DNA of 64,000 nt. It comes from Halobellus rarus. Lineage in GTDB: Archaea > Halobacteriota > Halobacteria > Halobacteriales > Haloferacaceae. The notes under the pieces were generated by a model. It saw nothing but the letters and a program-made list of their open reading frames with translations, was not told the origin of the DNA and searched no databases. The stretch covers positions 1 to 64,000 of the forward strand of contig NZ_JANHDI010000002.1 of assembly GCF_024494595.1 (NCBI RefSeq), read 5' to 3'. Position numbers and translations under genes: made by a program. Every line of letters starts with the position of its first letter. Within the stretch, counting starts at the first letter, position 1. This document shows, piece after piece, positions 51,123 through 59,693 of this stretch.

Positions 51123-51652
51123 CCGGCGGTTCCGAGGCAATCTGCGTCGTCGATCCCGAGGCCATAGGGGACGGAACCGACGCGCTCGGGATCGGCGACG
51201 GAGACGCGCCGCCCGGGACGTACGTCCTCCTCTTCACGCTGCATTCGGAGGCGACGATCACGGTCGGCGCGCTCGGGACTGCGACCTTCCCGGCCGGGGC
51301 GTACGCGTACGTGGGGAGCGCGTTCGGGTCGAACGGACTCGGTCGCGTGGATCGACACCGACGCGTCGCGGCGGGAGCGCACGACGTCCAGCACTGGCAC
51401 GTCGATTATCTCGGCAGCCACCCCGACGTGGCGCTCGACGATGTCGTCGTCGTGCCCCGCGCGGACGTCGAGTGCCGACTCTCGATCGAGATCGCCGACG
51501 CGGTGGACCGTCGCTTCGCTATCGTGCCCACGCCGCTCGAAGGATTCGGAGCCTCCGATTGCACGTGCGGGACGCATCTCCTCGGCGGTAGCGACACCGA
51601 TTCCCTCGGTGACGCGGTCGTCGCTGCCGCGGAAACGGTGAAACGGTCGTAG
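51119..51652 (+). CDS. DUF123/GIY-YIG-like putative nuclease
   Basis: A 177-residue protein from GTG 51119, which overlaps the preceding stop by four bases. The pattern PGTYVLLFTL, FPAGAYAYVGSAFG, HWHVDYL and a C-terminal CTCGTHL block matches the DUF123 group of GIY-YIG-like proteins found in archaea and bacteria, which often stand alone or fuse to nucleases. The conserved tyrosine and histidine residues are present. Function is unproven. It is coupled to the DCC-family gene, but the reason for the pairing is not known. Confidence 0.8.
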   Translation: MTGGSEAICVVDPEAIGDGTDALGIGDGDAPPGTYVLLFTLHSEATITVGALGTATFPAGAYAYVGSAFGSNGLGRVDRHRRVAAGAHDVQHWHVDYLGSHPDVALDDVVVVPRADVECRLSIEIADAVDRRFAIVPTPLEGFGASDCTCGTHLLGGSDTDSLGDAVVAAAETVKRS

Positions 51653-52032
51653 ATACGGGTTTCGGCAGAACGAGGGTCCGATCGGAAAATCACGGGCCGT
51701 GCCGGTCCGGGCAAGGCAGACACGGCCCTGAAATTGCGTCCTAGCCGCCGATTCGGCGACTGTCCGACTGACACGCGTATCGCGTGAGTCGGCGTCGAGA
51801 CGCACCGTATGCCGGTTTGTCAGAGGCACCCCGGCAGGAAACAATTCGCCGTCCTGATATTTATAATCACCTACTTGTGTGAACGAAAATGAAAGATAGA
51901 CTGTCGTATCAACGCGATATATCCTGCAGCAATGTCAGAACCTAAGTAGGGGTTTATATTCACGCCGAAAGATCTTAGACGCACCGGATGGCAGGCGTCT
52001 TGGATGCCAGACCGTTCGATACACCCGGACAG
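51653..52032. other. Non-coding region between convergent genes
   Basis: 380 bases between the 3' ends of the DUF123 gene and cysK. It has a hairpin GGGCCGTG/CACGGCCC (51694-51701, 51721-51728) suited to ending the DUF123 transcript. A second hairpin with CACGCG/CGCGTG and a 3-nt loop lies at 51766-51790. The AT-rich right half carries two TATA-like elements, at 51857-51866 and 51951-51960, each followed by an ATG about 27-31 nt on, which is unexpected between convergent genes. Confidence 0.5.
51889..51945 (+). CDS. Possible leaderless 18-codon mini-ORF
   Basis: The ATG is 27 nt after the TATA box TATTTATAAT (51857-51866), the geometry of a leaderless haloarchaeal message. The frame runs 18 codons (MKDRLSYQRDISCSNVRT) to TAA. 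Nothing in the peptide is recognised. It may only mark a small non-coding transcript. Confidence 0.2.
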   Translation: MKDRLSYQRDISCSNVRT

Positions 52033-53040
52033 CTACTCGAACATCCCCGTCGACATATATCGTTCCCCGCTATCCCAGAAGACCGTAATCACGAGCGGGC
52101 ACTCGTCGGCTCCGCTCGCTAGTGCGTCGGCTGCCGCCGTCTCTCCCGTCTCCGTGGAACCGTCCGCGGCACCGATGACGTACCCCGGATCGGGATCGTG
52201 GCACTCCGCGTCCGGATCGGCGAGTCGTTCTGCGACGCGCTTCGCCGCGAGGTTCGAGGCACCGGAGGACTGGCCGACGAGGATCCCCTCCTCGCGGGCG
52301 AGACGCCGACACTCGGCCTCGGCGTCCTCGATGGTGACGGTCTCGACGTCGTCGAGGAGGTCGGTGTCGAGGTTCGGACTGACGAACCCCGGGCCCATTC
52401 CCTGGAAGTCGTCGATCCCGGGCTCTCCGCCGGAGAGGACGGCGTTGTCCTCGGGCTCGACCGCGACGATCTCCATTTCGGGGAACTCCTCGCGGAGCCG
52501 CCGGCCGATCCCCGTGATCGTCCCGCCGGTCCCGACGCCCGCGACGAGGGCGTCGACGCTCCGGTCGCCGATCTGATCGAGGATCTCCTCGCCCGTGGTC
52601 AGGTAGTGCGCCTCCGGATTCGCGGGGTTCTCGAACTGACGGAGCTGGACCATCCCCTCCGATTCCTCCAACTCGTCCGCACGGTCTTTCGCCGCCGAGA
52701 TGTCGCCGTCGACCAGTTCGATATCGGCTCCGTAGGCTTTCATTATCTGGCGGCGCTCGGGGGACTTCGACCCCGGCATCACGACCGTGAGATCGTATCC
52801 CTTCGCGGCCGCGACGACCGCGAGACCGATCCCGGTGTTCCCGCTCGTGGGCTCCACCAGGGCGTCACCGGGTTCGATCGAACCCTCCCGCTCGGCGCGC
52901 TCGACCATCGCGAGCGCCGGCCGGTCCTTCGCGGATCCGCCGGGGTTCTTCGACTCGATCTTCGCGGCGATCTCCGCGCCCGCGGGCGAGTCGACGCGGA
53001 CCAGCGGCGACCCGATCGTCTCGAGGACGTTCGCGTTCAT
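52033..53040 (-). CDS. cysK: Cysteine synthase (PLP-dependent)
   Basis: Predicted O-acetylserine sulfhydrylase-type enzyme making cysteine. The PLP lysine is Lys38 (GGSAKDR), the Asn loop is PTSGNTG (64-70), and the phosphate-binding loop is GTGGT. A hydrophilic insertion of about 30 residues near 275-315 (containing several Asp/Glu and two Cys) separates the last strands from the C-terminal SGERYMST block. Haloarchaea carry several homologues that may use O-acetyl or O-phosphoserine, so the exact substrate is not certain. The gene ends in the non-coding region 51653-52032. Confidence 0.88.
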   Translation of the reverse strand: MNANVLETIGSPLVRVDSPAGAEIAAKIESKNPGGSAKDRPALAMVERAEREGSIEPGDALVEPTSGNTGIGLAVVAAAKGYDLTVVMPGSKSPERRQIMKAYGADIELVDGDISAAKDRADELEESEGMVQLRQFENPANPEAHYLTTGEEILDQIGDRSVDALVAGVGTGGTITGIGRRLREEFPEMEIVAVEPEDNAVLSGGEPGIDDFQGMGPGFVSPNLDTDLLDDVETVTIEDAEAECRRLAREEGILVGQSSGASNLAAKRVAERLADPDAECHDPDPGYVIGAADGSTETGETAAADALASGADECPLVITVFWDSGERYMSTGMFE

Positions 53041-53168
53041 CGACTCGACGTTCGTCGCTGGGGCACAAGACGGTGACGACGGCGGCCACGCGGTGCCGGT
53101 ACCGGCAGGGCGTGGCTCCTCCGCCCGCCACCGCGGGGTTTACGCCCTCGGCCGTCGTACGAACGCGT

Positions 53169-53561
53169 ATGTCCGAAGCCGACGCCGAAGCGGAAGCCGG
53201 AACGCTCGAAACGATGCGACCGAACCCCGCGTGGGACGCCGACTCCTACGAGGAAGCGGTCGAGGCCCTCTCCGAGGACGGCCTCGTCTTCCGCGTCTGG
53301 GGCGGCGACTGGTGCGGCGACTGCCGCGGGCAGCTCCCCGACTTCGGTGCCGCCCTCGACGCCGCGGACGTCCCGGAGGAACGAATCCACCACTACCCGG
53401 TCGAGAAGGAAGACGACGGCAGCAAGACGGGCGCGCTCGTCGAGGAGTACGGCATCGAACTGATCCCGACGGTCGTCGTCGAGCGCGACGGCGAGGAGGT
53501 CGCCCGCTACGTCGAGGACGAGCGCGCGCCGATCGCGGTGTATCTCGCGGAACGGCTGTAA
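53169..53561 (+). CDS. Thioredoxin-family protein with WCGDC active site
   Basis: A 130-residue thioredoxin fold. The redox motif is WCGDC (48-52) instead of WCGPC; the cis-Pro in ELIPTVVVE is present. This variant suggests a reductase with an altered potential or partner. The ATG at 53169 is supported by a TATA-like GTTTACGCC near 53139-53147 (leaderless); an open frame extends upstream but its sequence is not thioredoxin-like. It is divergent from cysK, and a shared thiol role is possible. Confidence 0.85.
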   Translation: MSEADAEAEAGTLETMRPNPAWDADSYEEAVEALSEDGLVFRVWGGDWCGDCRGQLPDFGAALDAADVPEERIHHYPVEKEDDGSKTGALVEEYGIELIPTVVVERDGEEVARYVEDERAPIAVYLAERL

Positions 53562-53596
53562 GAGCGACCCGCTGGGGCCGGGGAAAGCGGTGGCGA

Positions 53597-54223
53597 TCAG
53601 AGGCGATCGAGATCGCCGCGGCGCTCGCGGTGCATTATGCCGGCGGCGAACCGTCGGAGTTGGTCGACGAGTTCCGCCTCCGTCTCGTACGTTTCTATCC
53701 TGAGATCCCATCGGACGGCGGCCGATCGTATCATCGCGCTCGTCACATCCTCCTCGTGGACGAAGACGATCCGCTCTCGATGTGTCTCGTCGAGATGTTC
53801 GAGAATGCTCCCTGCCTCCTCGCCGACGCCGAAGTTGTGTCCGAGAAACGGCAGCACGAACGCGATCGCGTTGCTGCACCGCGCGTACTCGATGCTCTGT
53901 GTAGCCGCGTCTACCTCGTCGGTGTCGACGTCAACGTCGATAGCAAGGAAGGCGTTCACCCCCGGATCGGCCCGAAGCGCGCCTTGCACCCGACGCAGGA
54001 GCGCCTGGGCCGCGTCGATCTCGTCTCTGCTCCGGAACAGCCGTCGGAGCGGCCCCGGCAGGTCCGCCACGTCGATCCGCCTGCGCTCCTCCTCGTTGAG
54101 AACGTAGTCGAGGTTGAACGATTTGTACGGCCCCATCAGGTAGAACAGGAACCGGTCGTACGTCACCTCCCCGAGCCGTTCGATTACGAGGTCTCGCGTG
54201 ATTTGTGTTGACACGGTTCGCAT
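53597..54223 (-). CDS. Haloarchaeal DUF7509-like protein of unknown function
   Basis: A 208-residue soluble protein. Residues 10-30 (DLVIERLGEVTYDRFLFYLM) and the MGPYKSFNL block match a haloarchaeal family of unknown function, with an acidic middle and a Rossmann-like C-terminal half (AIAFVLPFLGHNFGVGEEAG, RIVFVHEEDV). The fold resembles nucleotide-processing or TIR-like domains only weakly. The start is ATG 54223, though GTG 54214 fits the TATA spacing better. It is divergent from an HTH regulator, with the palindrome 54222-54238 at its start, and is probably controlled by it. Confidence 0.65.
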   Translation of the reverse strand: MRTVSTQITRDLVIERLGEVTYDRFLFYLMGPYKSFNLDYVLNEEERRRIDVADLPGPLRRLFRSRDEIDAAQALLRRVQGALRADPGVNAFLAIDVDVDTDEVDAATQSIEYARCSNAIAFVLPFLGHNFGVGEEAGSILEHLDETHRERIVFVHEEDVTSAMIRSAAVRWDLRIETYETEAELVDQLRRFAAGIMHRERRGDLDRL

Positions 54224-54238
54224 ATTGCGCCGCAATAT
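54222..54238. promoter_or_regulatory. Palindromic operator between divergent genes
   Basis: ATATTGCGCCGCAATAT is an 8+1+8 perfect inverted repeat lying between the TATA box (CTTTTTATATAT on the minus strand, about 54236-54247) and the start of the DUF7509-like gene. It is a good site for the divergently encoded winged-helix regulator or a relative. Confidence 0.7.
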
Positions 54239-54311
54239 ATAAAAAGGATGATTTTCAGCACTTCCTGGCTTGACAAAGACTAAGAGTCCCGTCGACGTAT
54301 CAGTACCCGAG

Positions 54312-54722
54312 ATGTCGACGGATCACACGCGTGTCGTCAACGGGAACGTCCCTGACGACCCCGCGGATCTACTTCCCGACGACAGCGTGCTCACCCTCGA
54401 CGAGTACCTCGAAATGCACGCTGCGGTCGGGCACAGAACCCGATACGAGATCGTCTATCGGCTCGTCCACGGCGGGGAGATGAGCCCGAAAGAACTCGAG
54501 GCAGCGATCGACATCGACGACAGCACGCTCCATTACCACCTCAACAAACTCGTCGACGCCGGCCTCGTCGAGAAACGCGCCCGGACCGAACGCGGGCAAG
54601 ACGGGCTGTACACGTACTACCGCGCGACAGTCTTCGGCGAAGTCACGCTCACCGAGGGCGTCGACGAACTGATCCGCGGCGAGCAGGCGTTCGACGAACT
54701 GTACGACAGTTCGTCGTCGTAA
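54312..54722 (+). CDS. ArsR-like winged-helix regulator
   Basis: A 136-residue DNA-binding protein. Residues 45-115 form a winged helix of the ArsR type: TRYEIVYRLVHGGEMSPKEL then ELEAAIDIDDSTLHYHLNKL as recognition helix and a RTERGQDGLYTYY wing. The N-terminus (1-40) is acidic and probably flexible. The start at ATG 54312 is preferred over an upstream TTG. No effector-binding residues are obvious. It probably acts on the palindrome 54222-54238 and the DUF7509-like gene. Confidence 0.8.
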   Translation: MSTDHTRVVNGNVPDDPADLLPDDSVLTLDEYLEMHAAVGHRTRYEIVYRLVHGGEMSPKELEAAIDIDDSTLHYHLNKLVDAGLVEKRARTERGQDGLYTYYRATVFGEVTLTEGVDELIRGEQAFDELYDSSSS

Positions 54723-54740
54723 TCTCTCTGCGCGGGCGGT

Positions 54741-57035
54741 TCACTTCGACTCGTTGTCGACGTCACCGGACCCGTCGTCGCCGACGTCACTGAATCCATC
54801 GTCGCCGACGTCCGGAACCGATACGTCGTCGCCGTCCACTGATTCGTCTGTCGAGCCGTCCCCATCTCCGAACCATCCGAACGCCTCCGACAGCGAGTGC
54901 GTCGGCGGCGAGCACGTGCGGCCCTCACAGACGTAGACGGTCGGCTCACCGTCGCGCATCTCTCGCCCCTTCCAGATTGCGGGAACCCCGTCGATTCCCA
55001 AGCGGTCGATCCACGCCGTCAACCCGTCGTCCGTCGGCGGTCGCGGCGAGACGATCGAATCGGGGAGGTACGTCGACGCCAGCGACTCCCGGAACGAGTC
55101 TGGAAGCGGAACCGATCCGTCGGACCTCTCGGCGGCGATCACGACCTCGGTCCCGCCGCGAGCGCGCCTGTCGGCCGCGAGTGCCAGCGATACGTGTTCG
55201 AGCGGTCCGCCGCGGATCCGGTTCGCGTGGGTGTCGAGCACCGCGCCCGCGACGTCCCCGAACCCCTCGTCGGGGGCGAACGCGTCGAGACCGAGCAGGA
55301 GCGAGGCCGCGACGCCGGCGCTGGACGGCGTCGACTGGTCCTGGAGCTCCTGCGGTCGGGTGACGAGCGACTCGCCCTCGGCGGGCGTCATATACAGCGT
55401 GCCGGCGTCGACGTCGTAGAACTCGTCGACGACGACGCGGGCGAGATCCAGCGCGAACGCGAGGTGGTCGACGTCGCCGGTCGTCCCGTACAGGTCGAAC
55501 GCGCCGCGCGCGAGGAACGCGTAGTCGTCGAGGTAACCCTCGCCCTTCACGTCGCCGTCCTTGTAGCGACGGGCGAGCCGTTTCCTCTCGCTATCCCACA
55601 GGTGCTCGCGGACGAACGCGAGCGCGTCAGCCGCCATCTCCGTGTAGGCGTCGTCGCCGAGCACCAGTCCGCCGCGGGCGAGACTCGAAACCGCGAGCCC
55701 GTTCCACGACGCGAGGATCTTCTCGTCGCGCGCGGGCCGGACGCGCTCCTCGCGCGCCTCGAACAGCGCCGCGCGGGCGTCGTCGAGCCGGTCGACGATC
55801 TCACCCTCGTCGCAATCGTACGCGTCGGCGAGGTCCGGAATCGACGCGTCCACCGTGAGGACCGTCTCGCCCTCGAAGTTGCCCGCCTCGGTCACGCCGA
55901 ATCGCTCTTTGGCGATGTCGGCCGTCCGCTCGTCGTCGATCGCGTCGTCGACCGAGTCGGGCGTCCAGACGTAGTACTTGCCCTCCTCGCCCTCGCTGCG
56001 GGCGTCGAGGGTACTGAAGAAGCCGCCCTCGTCGTGTCTGAACTCTCGGTCGAGGAAGTCGAACGTCTCGCGGGCGATCGTCGCGTACGTCTCTCTTCCG
56101 GTGAGCTGGTACGCCGCGAGGTAGACCCGCGGGAGTTCGGCGTTGTCGTACAGCATCTTCTCGAAGTGCGGGACCGTCCACTCCCGGTCGGTCGCGTAGC
56201 GGTGGAACCCGCCGCCGACGTGATCGTAGATGCCGCCGGCCGCCATCGCGTCGAGCGTGGTCGTCGCCGCCGAGAGCGCCTCCTCGGAGCCCGTGCGTCG
56301 GTGCGATCGGAGTAACGCCTCGATCCGCCCCGGCTGGGGGAACTTCGGCCCGCCGGAGCCGAAGCCGCCGTGTTCGCGGTCGGTCGCCCGGAGCGCCGAT
56401 GTCGCCGCGTCGCCCAGGATGTCCTCGTCGTCTCGGCCTCCGCTCTCGTGGGTCGGCGCGGACGATCCGGCGGGAGCGTCCGACCCGCTCGCGGGCGTCG
56501 TCTCCAGGTTGTCACGGAGCGCGTCGGTCCACTGATCGGCCCGGTTCTCCATCTCCTCGCGGTTCGACGCCGACTGCCACGACTCGGCGAAGGACCGACA
56601 GACGTCCAGGAACCCGGGGACGTTCCCGCGCTGGGGGTTCTCGGTCTTCGGGAAGTAGGTGCCGACGTAGAACGGCTTCCCCTCCGGGGTGAGCCAGACC
56701 GACAGCGGCCACCCGCCGCCGCCGGTGACGAGTTGACAGATCGTCTGGTACACCCGATCGAGGTCCGGTCGCTCCTCGCGGTCGACCTTGATCGGGACGA
56801 AGGAATCGTTGAGGACCCTCGCGACCTCCTCGTCCTCGAAACTCTCCTCGGCCATCACGTGACACCAGTGGCACGCCGAGTAGCCGATCGAGAGGAAGAT
56901 CGGTCGATCGGTGGCCCGGGCGGCGGTCAGCGCCGCCTCGTCCCACGGCTGCCAGTGCACCGGGTTGTCGGCGTGCTGCCGGAGATACGGGCTCTCCTCC
57001 TCGCCGAGGCGGTTTCGCGAAAGGGGATCGTCCAT
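54741..57035 (-). CDS. DUF255/YyaL-type thioredoxin-domain protein
   Basis: A 764-residue protein. The N-terminal thioredoxin-like DUF255 domain contains CHWC (Cys55, Cys58) in SIGYSACHWCHVM, followed by an (alpha/alpha)6 barrel domain (about 230-650) of the kind seen in the spermatogenesis-associated protein 20/YyaL family. The C-terminus is acidic with Asp/Gly/Ser repeats. The function of the family is unresolved. The ATG at 57035 follows the family start MDDPLSRNRL; an upstream in-frame ATG at 57128 also fits a TATA box near 57152. It is divergent from purD. Confidence 0.85.
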   Translation of the reverse strand: MDDPLSRNRLGEEESPYLRQHADNPVHWQPWDEAALTAARATDRPIFLSIGYSACHWCHVMAEESFEDEEVARVLNDSFVPIKVDREERPDLDRVYQTICQLVTGGGGWPLSVWLTPEGKPFYVGTYFPKTENPQRGNVPGFLDVCRSFAESWQSASNREEMENRADQWTDALRDNLETTPASGSDAPAGSSAPTHESGGRDDEDILGDAATSALRATDREHGGFGSGGPKFPQPGRIEALLRSHRRTGSEEALSAATTTLDAMAAGGIYDHVGGGFHRYATDREWTVPHFEKMLYDNAELPRVYLAAYQLTGRETYATIARETFDFLDREFRHDEGGFFSTLDARSEGEEGKYYVWTPDSVDDAIDDERTADIAKERFGVTEAGNFEGETVLTVDASIPDLADAYDCDEGEIVDRLDDARAALFEAREERVRPARDEKILASWNGLAVSSLARGGLVLGDDAYTEMAADALAFVREHLWDSERKRLARRYKDGDVKGEGYLDDYAFLARGAFDLYGTTGDVDHLAFALDLARVVVDEFYDVDAGTLYMTPAEGESLVTRPQELQDQSTPSSAGVAASLLLGLDAFAPDEGFGDVAGAVLDTHANRIRGGPLEHVSLALAADRRARGGTEVVIAAERSDGSVPLPDSFRESLASTYLPDSIVSPRPPTDDGLTAWIDRLGIDGVPAIWKGREMRDGEPTVYVCEGRTCSPPTHSLSEAFGWFGDGDGSTDESVDGDDVSVPDVGDDGFSDVGDDGSGDVDNESK

Positions 57036-57198
57036 ACGCCCCGTAGGGGAGTCGGCGGGAAAAGCCGTGTGACCCGGTGGCCTCGGTGATCGACCGCTCG
57101 ACCGGGGCGGCTGTCGCTCGCTAGGCATAGCACGAACGTGCACACATAGGGATAGAAAAAGAGCAACATTTACACTCCCGTGCGTATGTCCTCCGGGT

Positions 57199-58497
57199 AT
57201 GTCAAGCTCGGAGACGGTGCTCCTCGTCGGCGGCGGCGGACGCGAACACGCGATCGCGCGATCGCTGTCCGAGGACCCGGCGTGCGACCTATACGCGTGT
57301 GCGAGCAACCGAAACCCCGGAATCACGGCCCTCGCGGCGGGGTTCGAGACGATCGAGGAGACGGCCGTCGAGGAGGTGGTCGCGTACGCGATCGAGGTCG
57401 ACGCCGACCTCGCCGTGATCGGTCCCGAATCGGCTCTCGAAGCCGGCGTCGCCGACGCACTCGACGAGTCCGGCGTCTACACGTTCGGCCCCGACGCCGA
57501 GGCCGCCCGCATCGAGACCGACAAGGCGTTCCAGCGGGAGTTTATGCACTCGGAGTCGATCCCCGGCTGCCCGGACTACGCCGTCTTCGACGATATGGAG
57601 GCCGCCTGCGAGTACATCGACGAGTACGGCGGCGACCTCGCGGTCAAGCCCGCCGGCCTCACCGGCGGGAAGGGCGTGAAGGTCATCGGCGATCAGGTGA
57701 ACCGCGAAGAGGCGAAGGCGTACCTCCGGGAGCACGACTACGACCGGGTCGTCCTCGAGGAGCGACTCGTCGGCGAGGAGTTCACCGTCCAGGCGTTCGT
57801 CGCGAACGGCGACGTCCGACCGACGCCGGCCGTCCAGGACCACAAGCGCGCCTACGAGGGCGACGAGGGACCGAACACCGGTGGGATGGGAAGCTACAGC
57901 GACGCCGGCCCCGAACTGCCGTTTATGACGCCCGAGGACTACGCCGACGCCGTCGAGATCCTGGAGGCGACCGTCGAGGCGCTCCCCGAGTACAAGGGCG
58001 TCCTCTACGGGCAGTTCATGCTCGGTGCCGACGGCCCGAAGGTCGTCGAGTTCAACGCCCGCTTCGGCGACCCCGAGGCGACGAACACCCTTCCAGTCCT
58101 CGACACCTCGTTCCTCGACGTCCTGACCGCCGCCCGCGACGGCGAGGCGCTGCCGCGACTCGAATTCGACGGGAAGGCGACCGTCTGCAAGTACGCCGTG
58201 CCCGACGGCTACCCGACCGATCCGAGGAGCGGCGCGAAGATCACCGTCGACGAGGAGAGCGTCGGCGAGGCGCTCCTGTTCTACGCGAGCGTCGACGAGC
58301 GTGAGGACGGCCTCTACACCACGACCTCCCGCTCGTTCGCCGTCGTCGGCGTCGCCGACTCGATCGAGGCGGCGGAGAAGCAGGCCGAAGACGCCCTCGC
58401 CGCGGCGGGCGACGGACTCCGCGTCCGTCACGACGTCGGTACGGCGGACCTCGTCCAGCGCCGGATCGACCACATGAACGAACTCCGCGGGAACTGA
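57199..58497 (+). CDS. purD: Phosphoribosylamine-glycine ligase
   Basis: The second step of purine synthesis: phosphoribosylamine plus glycine plus ATP gives GAR. A 432-residue ATP-grasp enzyme. The N-terminal GGGGREHA block, KPAGLTGGKGV as the ATP lid, GPNTGGMGSYS, and EFNARFGDPE (metal ligands) are all present. Length and motif order are standard. A TATA box (ACATTTACAC, about 57166-57175) about 28 nt upstream predicts a leaderless mRNA. No other pur genes are adjacent. Confidence 0.96.
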   Translation: MSSSETVLLVGGGGREHAIARSLSEDPACDLYACASNRNPGITALAAGFETIEETAVEEVVAYAIEVDADLAVIGPESALEAGVADALDESGVYTFGPDAEAARIETDKAFQREFMHSESIPGCPDYAVFDDMEAACEYIDEYGGDLAVKPAGLTGGKGVKVIGDQVNREEAKAYLREHDYDRVVLEERLVGEEFTVQAFVANGDVRPTPAVQDHKRAYEGDEGPNTGGMGSYSDAGPELPFMTPEDYADAVEILEATVEALPEYKGVLYGQFMLGADGPKVVEFNARFGDPEATNTLPVLDTSFLDVLTAARDGEALPRLEFDGKATVCKYAVPDGYPTDPRSGAKITVDEESVGEALLFYASVDEREDGLYTTTSRSFAVVGVADSIEAAEKQAEDALAAAGDGLRVRHDVGTADLVQRRIDHMNELRGN

Positions 58498-58588
58498 TAG
58501 GGATGAACGAGTGCGCCGCCGCTGCCGGCGCGCCGCGTGAGACTGCCGACGAGCGAACCTTTTGGTAGCCCGCGTCGTACGATCCGTT

Positions 58589-59212
58589 GTGAGCGACGAC
58601 GCCGACGACCGAGACTCGAAGGGGCCTGACGACCGAGACTCGAAGGGGCCTGACGACCGAGACCCGAAGGGCTCTGACGACCGAGGCGGTGACGACTCGG
58701 ACCGCAGACACGGCCGCGTCGAGCACCATCCGACGCCGGGCGTGATGAACTCCCTGCGGCACTGGACCGACGTGAAGCCCGTCTGGCGGATCGCGCTCAA
58801 CTACGTCCTCGTGTGGATCGCCCGCGTCGCCCCCTCGCTGCGGGTCCGAAACTGGGCGTTACGCCGACTCGGCGTCACCGTCGGAGAGGGCGTCTCCTGG
58901 GGCCTGGAGGCGACGCCCGACGTGTTCTGGCCCGAACTGATCACGCTCGGTGATCACTCCGTCGTCGGCTACGACTCCGTGATCCTCTGTCACGAGTTTC
59001 TGCAGGACGAGTATCGTACCGGCGAGGTCGTCGTCGGCGAGCGGGCGATGATCGGCGCGAAGGCGGTGATCCTCCCCGGGGTGCACATCGGCGAGGGCGC
59101 GCAGGTCGCGGCGAACTCGCTCGTGACGCGCGACGTGCCGCCGAACACCACCGTCGCGGGCGTGCCAGCCCGCCGGATGGGTCGCGAGGAGGACGGCGGC
59201 GGCGACGAGTGA
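58589..59212 (+). CDS. Hexapeptide-repeat acyltransferase
   Basis: A 207-residue left-handed beta-helix acyltransferase (LbetaH family). Residues from about 90 carry hexapeptide repeats (TLGDHSVVGYDSVILCHEFL, VGERAMIGAKAVILPGVHIG, AANSLVTRDVPPNTTVAGVPAR). The N-terminus, encoded by 24-bp tandem repeats, is a disordered charged tail of DRDSKGPD units that the family does not need. The GTG at 58589 is about 27 nt after a TATA-like CCTTTTGG; ATG 58745 would remove the tail. The acceptor is unknown; maturation of surface sugars or cofactors is typical. Confidence 0.82.
   Translation: MSDDADDRDSKGPDDRDSKGPDDRDPKGSDDRGGDDSDRRHGRVEHHPTPGVMNSLRHWTDVKPVWRIALNYVLVWIARVAPSLRVRNWALRRLGVTVGEGVSWGLEATPDVFWPELITLGDHSVVGYDSVILCHEFLQDEYRTGEVVVGERAMIGAKAVILPGVHIGEGAQVAANSLVTRDVPPNTTVAGVPARRMGREEDGGGDE
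58607..58693 (+). repeat. 24-bp tandem repeats in the acyltransferase 5' end
   Basis: Three copies of GACCGAGACTCGAAGGGGCC plus CTGAC-type ends (58607-58630, 58631-58654, 58655-58678; two identical, the third with a few changes) and a partial fourth. The repeat is in frame, giving 8-residue charged units, so it behaves as an expandable linker. Confidence 0.88.
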
Positions 59213-59327
59213 GGCGGCGGGTGTCGCCGGCGACGAGAATAACGGCTGCGTGAACGTCCTCGGAGACGAGTGACGTCGCGGGGACGTCACGGCGACGGGA
59301 CTCCCCGCCCGTAATCCGCCCAGTGAC

Positions 59328-59687
59328 CTACGAGAGCCGCTCTCTGAGGCGTTCGATCCCCTCACGATAGACGAACACGTACGCGAGCGGGTACGCGACG
59401 AGGAGCCCGCCCGCGAGATAGCGGAGCTGTGTCAGGGGATCCGGCGGTCCGAGTACCGCCCCCGCCGCTGCGAGCGCGTGGGCGGCCGCGACCGCACGGA
59501 ACGCCCGTTCACGCTTGCTCTGAGGGGCCGCTCCCTCTCTCCGACGCCGGAGGGTGGATCGAACCACGGCCACCGACACCACGAGGCTCGTGACGACGAA
59601 GCCGATCCCGAAGAGCACGTAGAGCGGGACCCCTCCGGAGGTCTCCTGTAGCAACACCGACGGCGGAAGCGGGGAGAAAAACGGCAT
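59328..59687 (-). CDS. Small membrane protein of unknown function
   Basis: A 119-residue protein with about three hydrophobic segments (roughly 20-42, 65-82, 88-106) separated by a basic loop (RSTLRRRREG...SKRERAF). No family recognised. It begins 6 nt after the mscS stop and is the last gene of the dacZ-mscS operon, so it may relate to membrane tension or c-di-AMP signalling. Confidence 0.7.
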   Translation of the reverse strand: MPFFSPLPPSVLLQETSGGVPLYVLFGIGFVVTSLVVSVAVVRSTLRRRREGAAPQSKRERAFRAVAAAHALAAAGAVLGPPDPLTQLRYLAGGLLVAYPLAYVFVYREGIERLRERLS

Positions 59688-59693
59688 CGGCGC

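Noticed and set aside
51988-52121. A 44-codon + strand gene antisense to the cysK 3' end
   Set aside because: The start has good promoter geometry, but the coding potential is that of a cysK shadow. It is kept only as part of a transcript finding.
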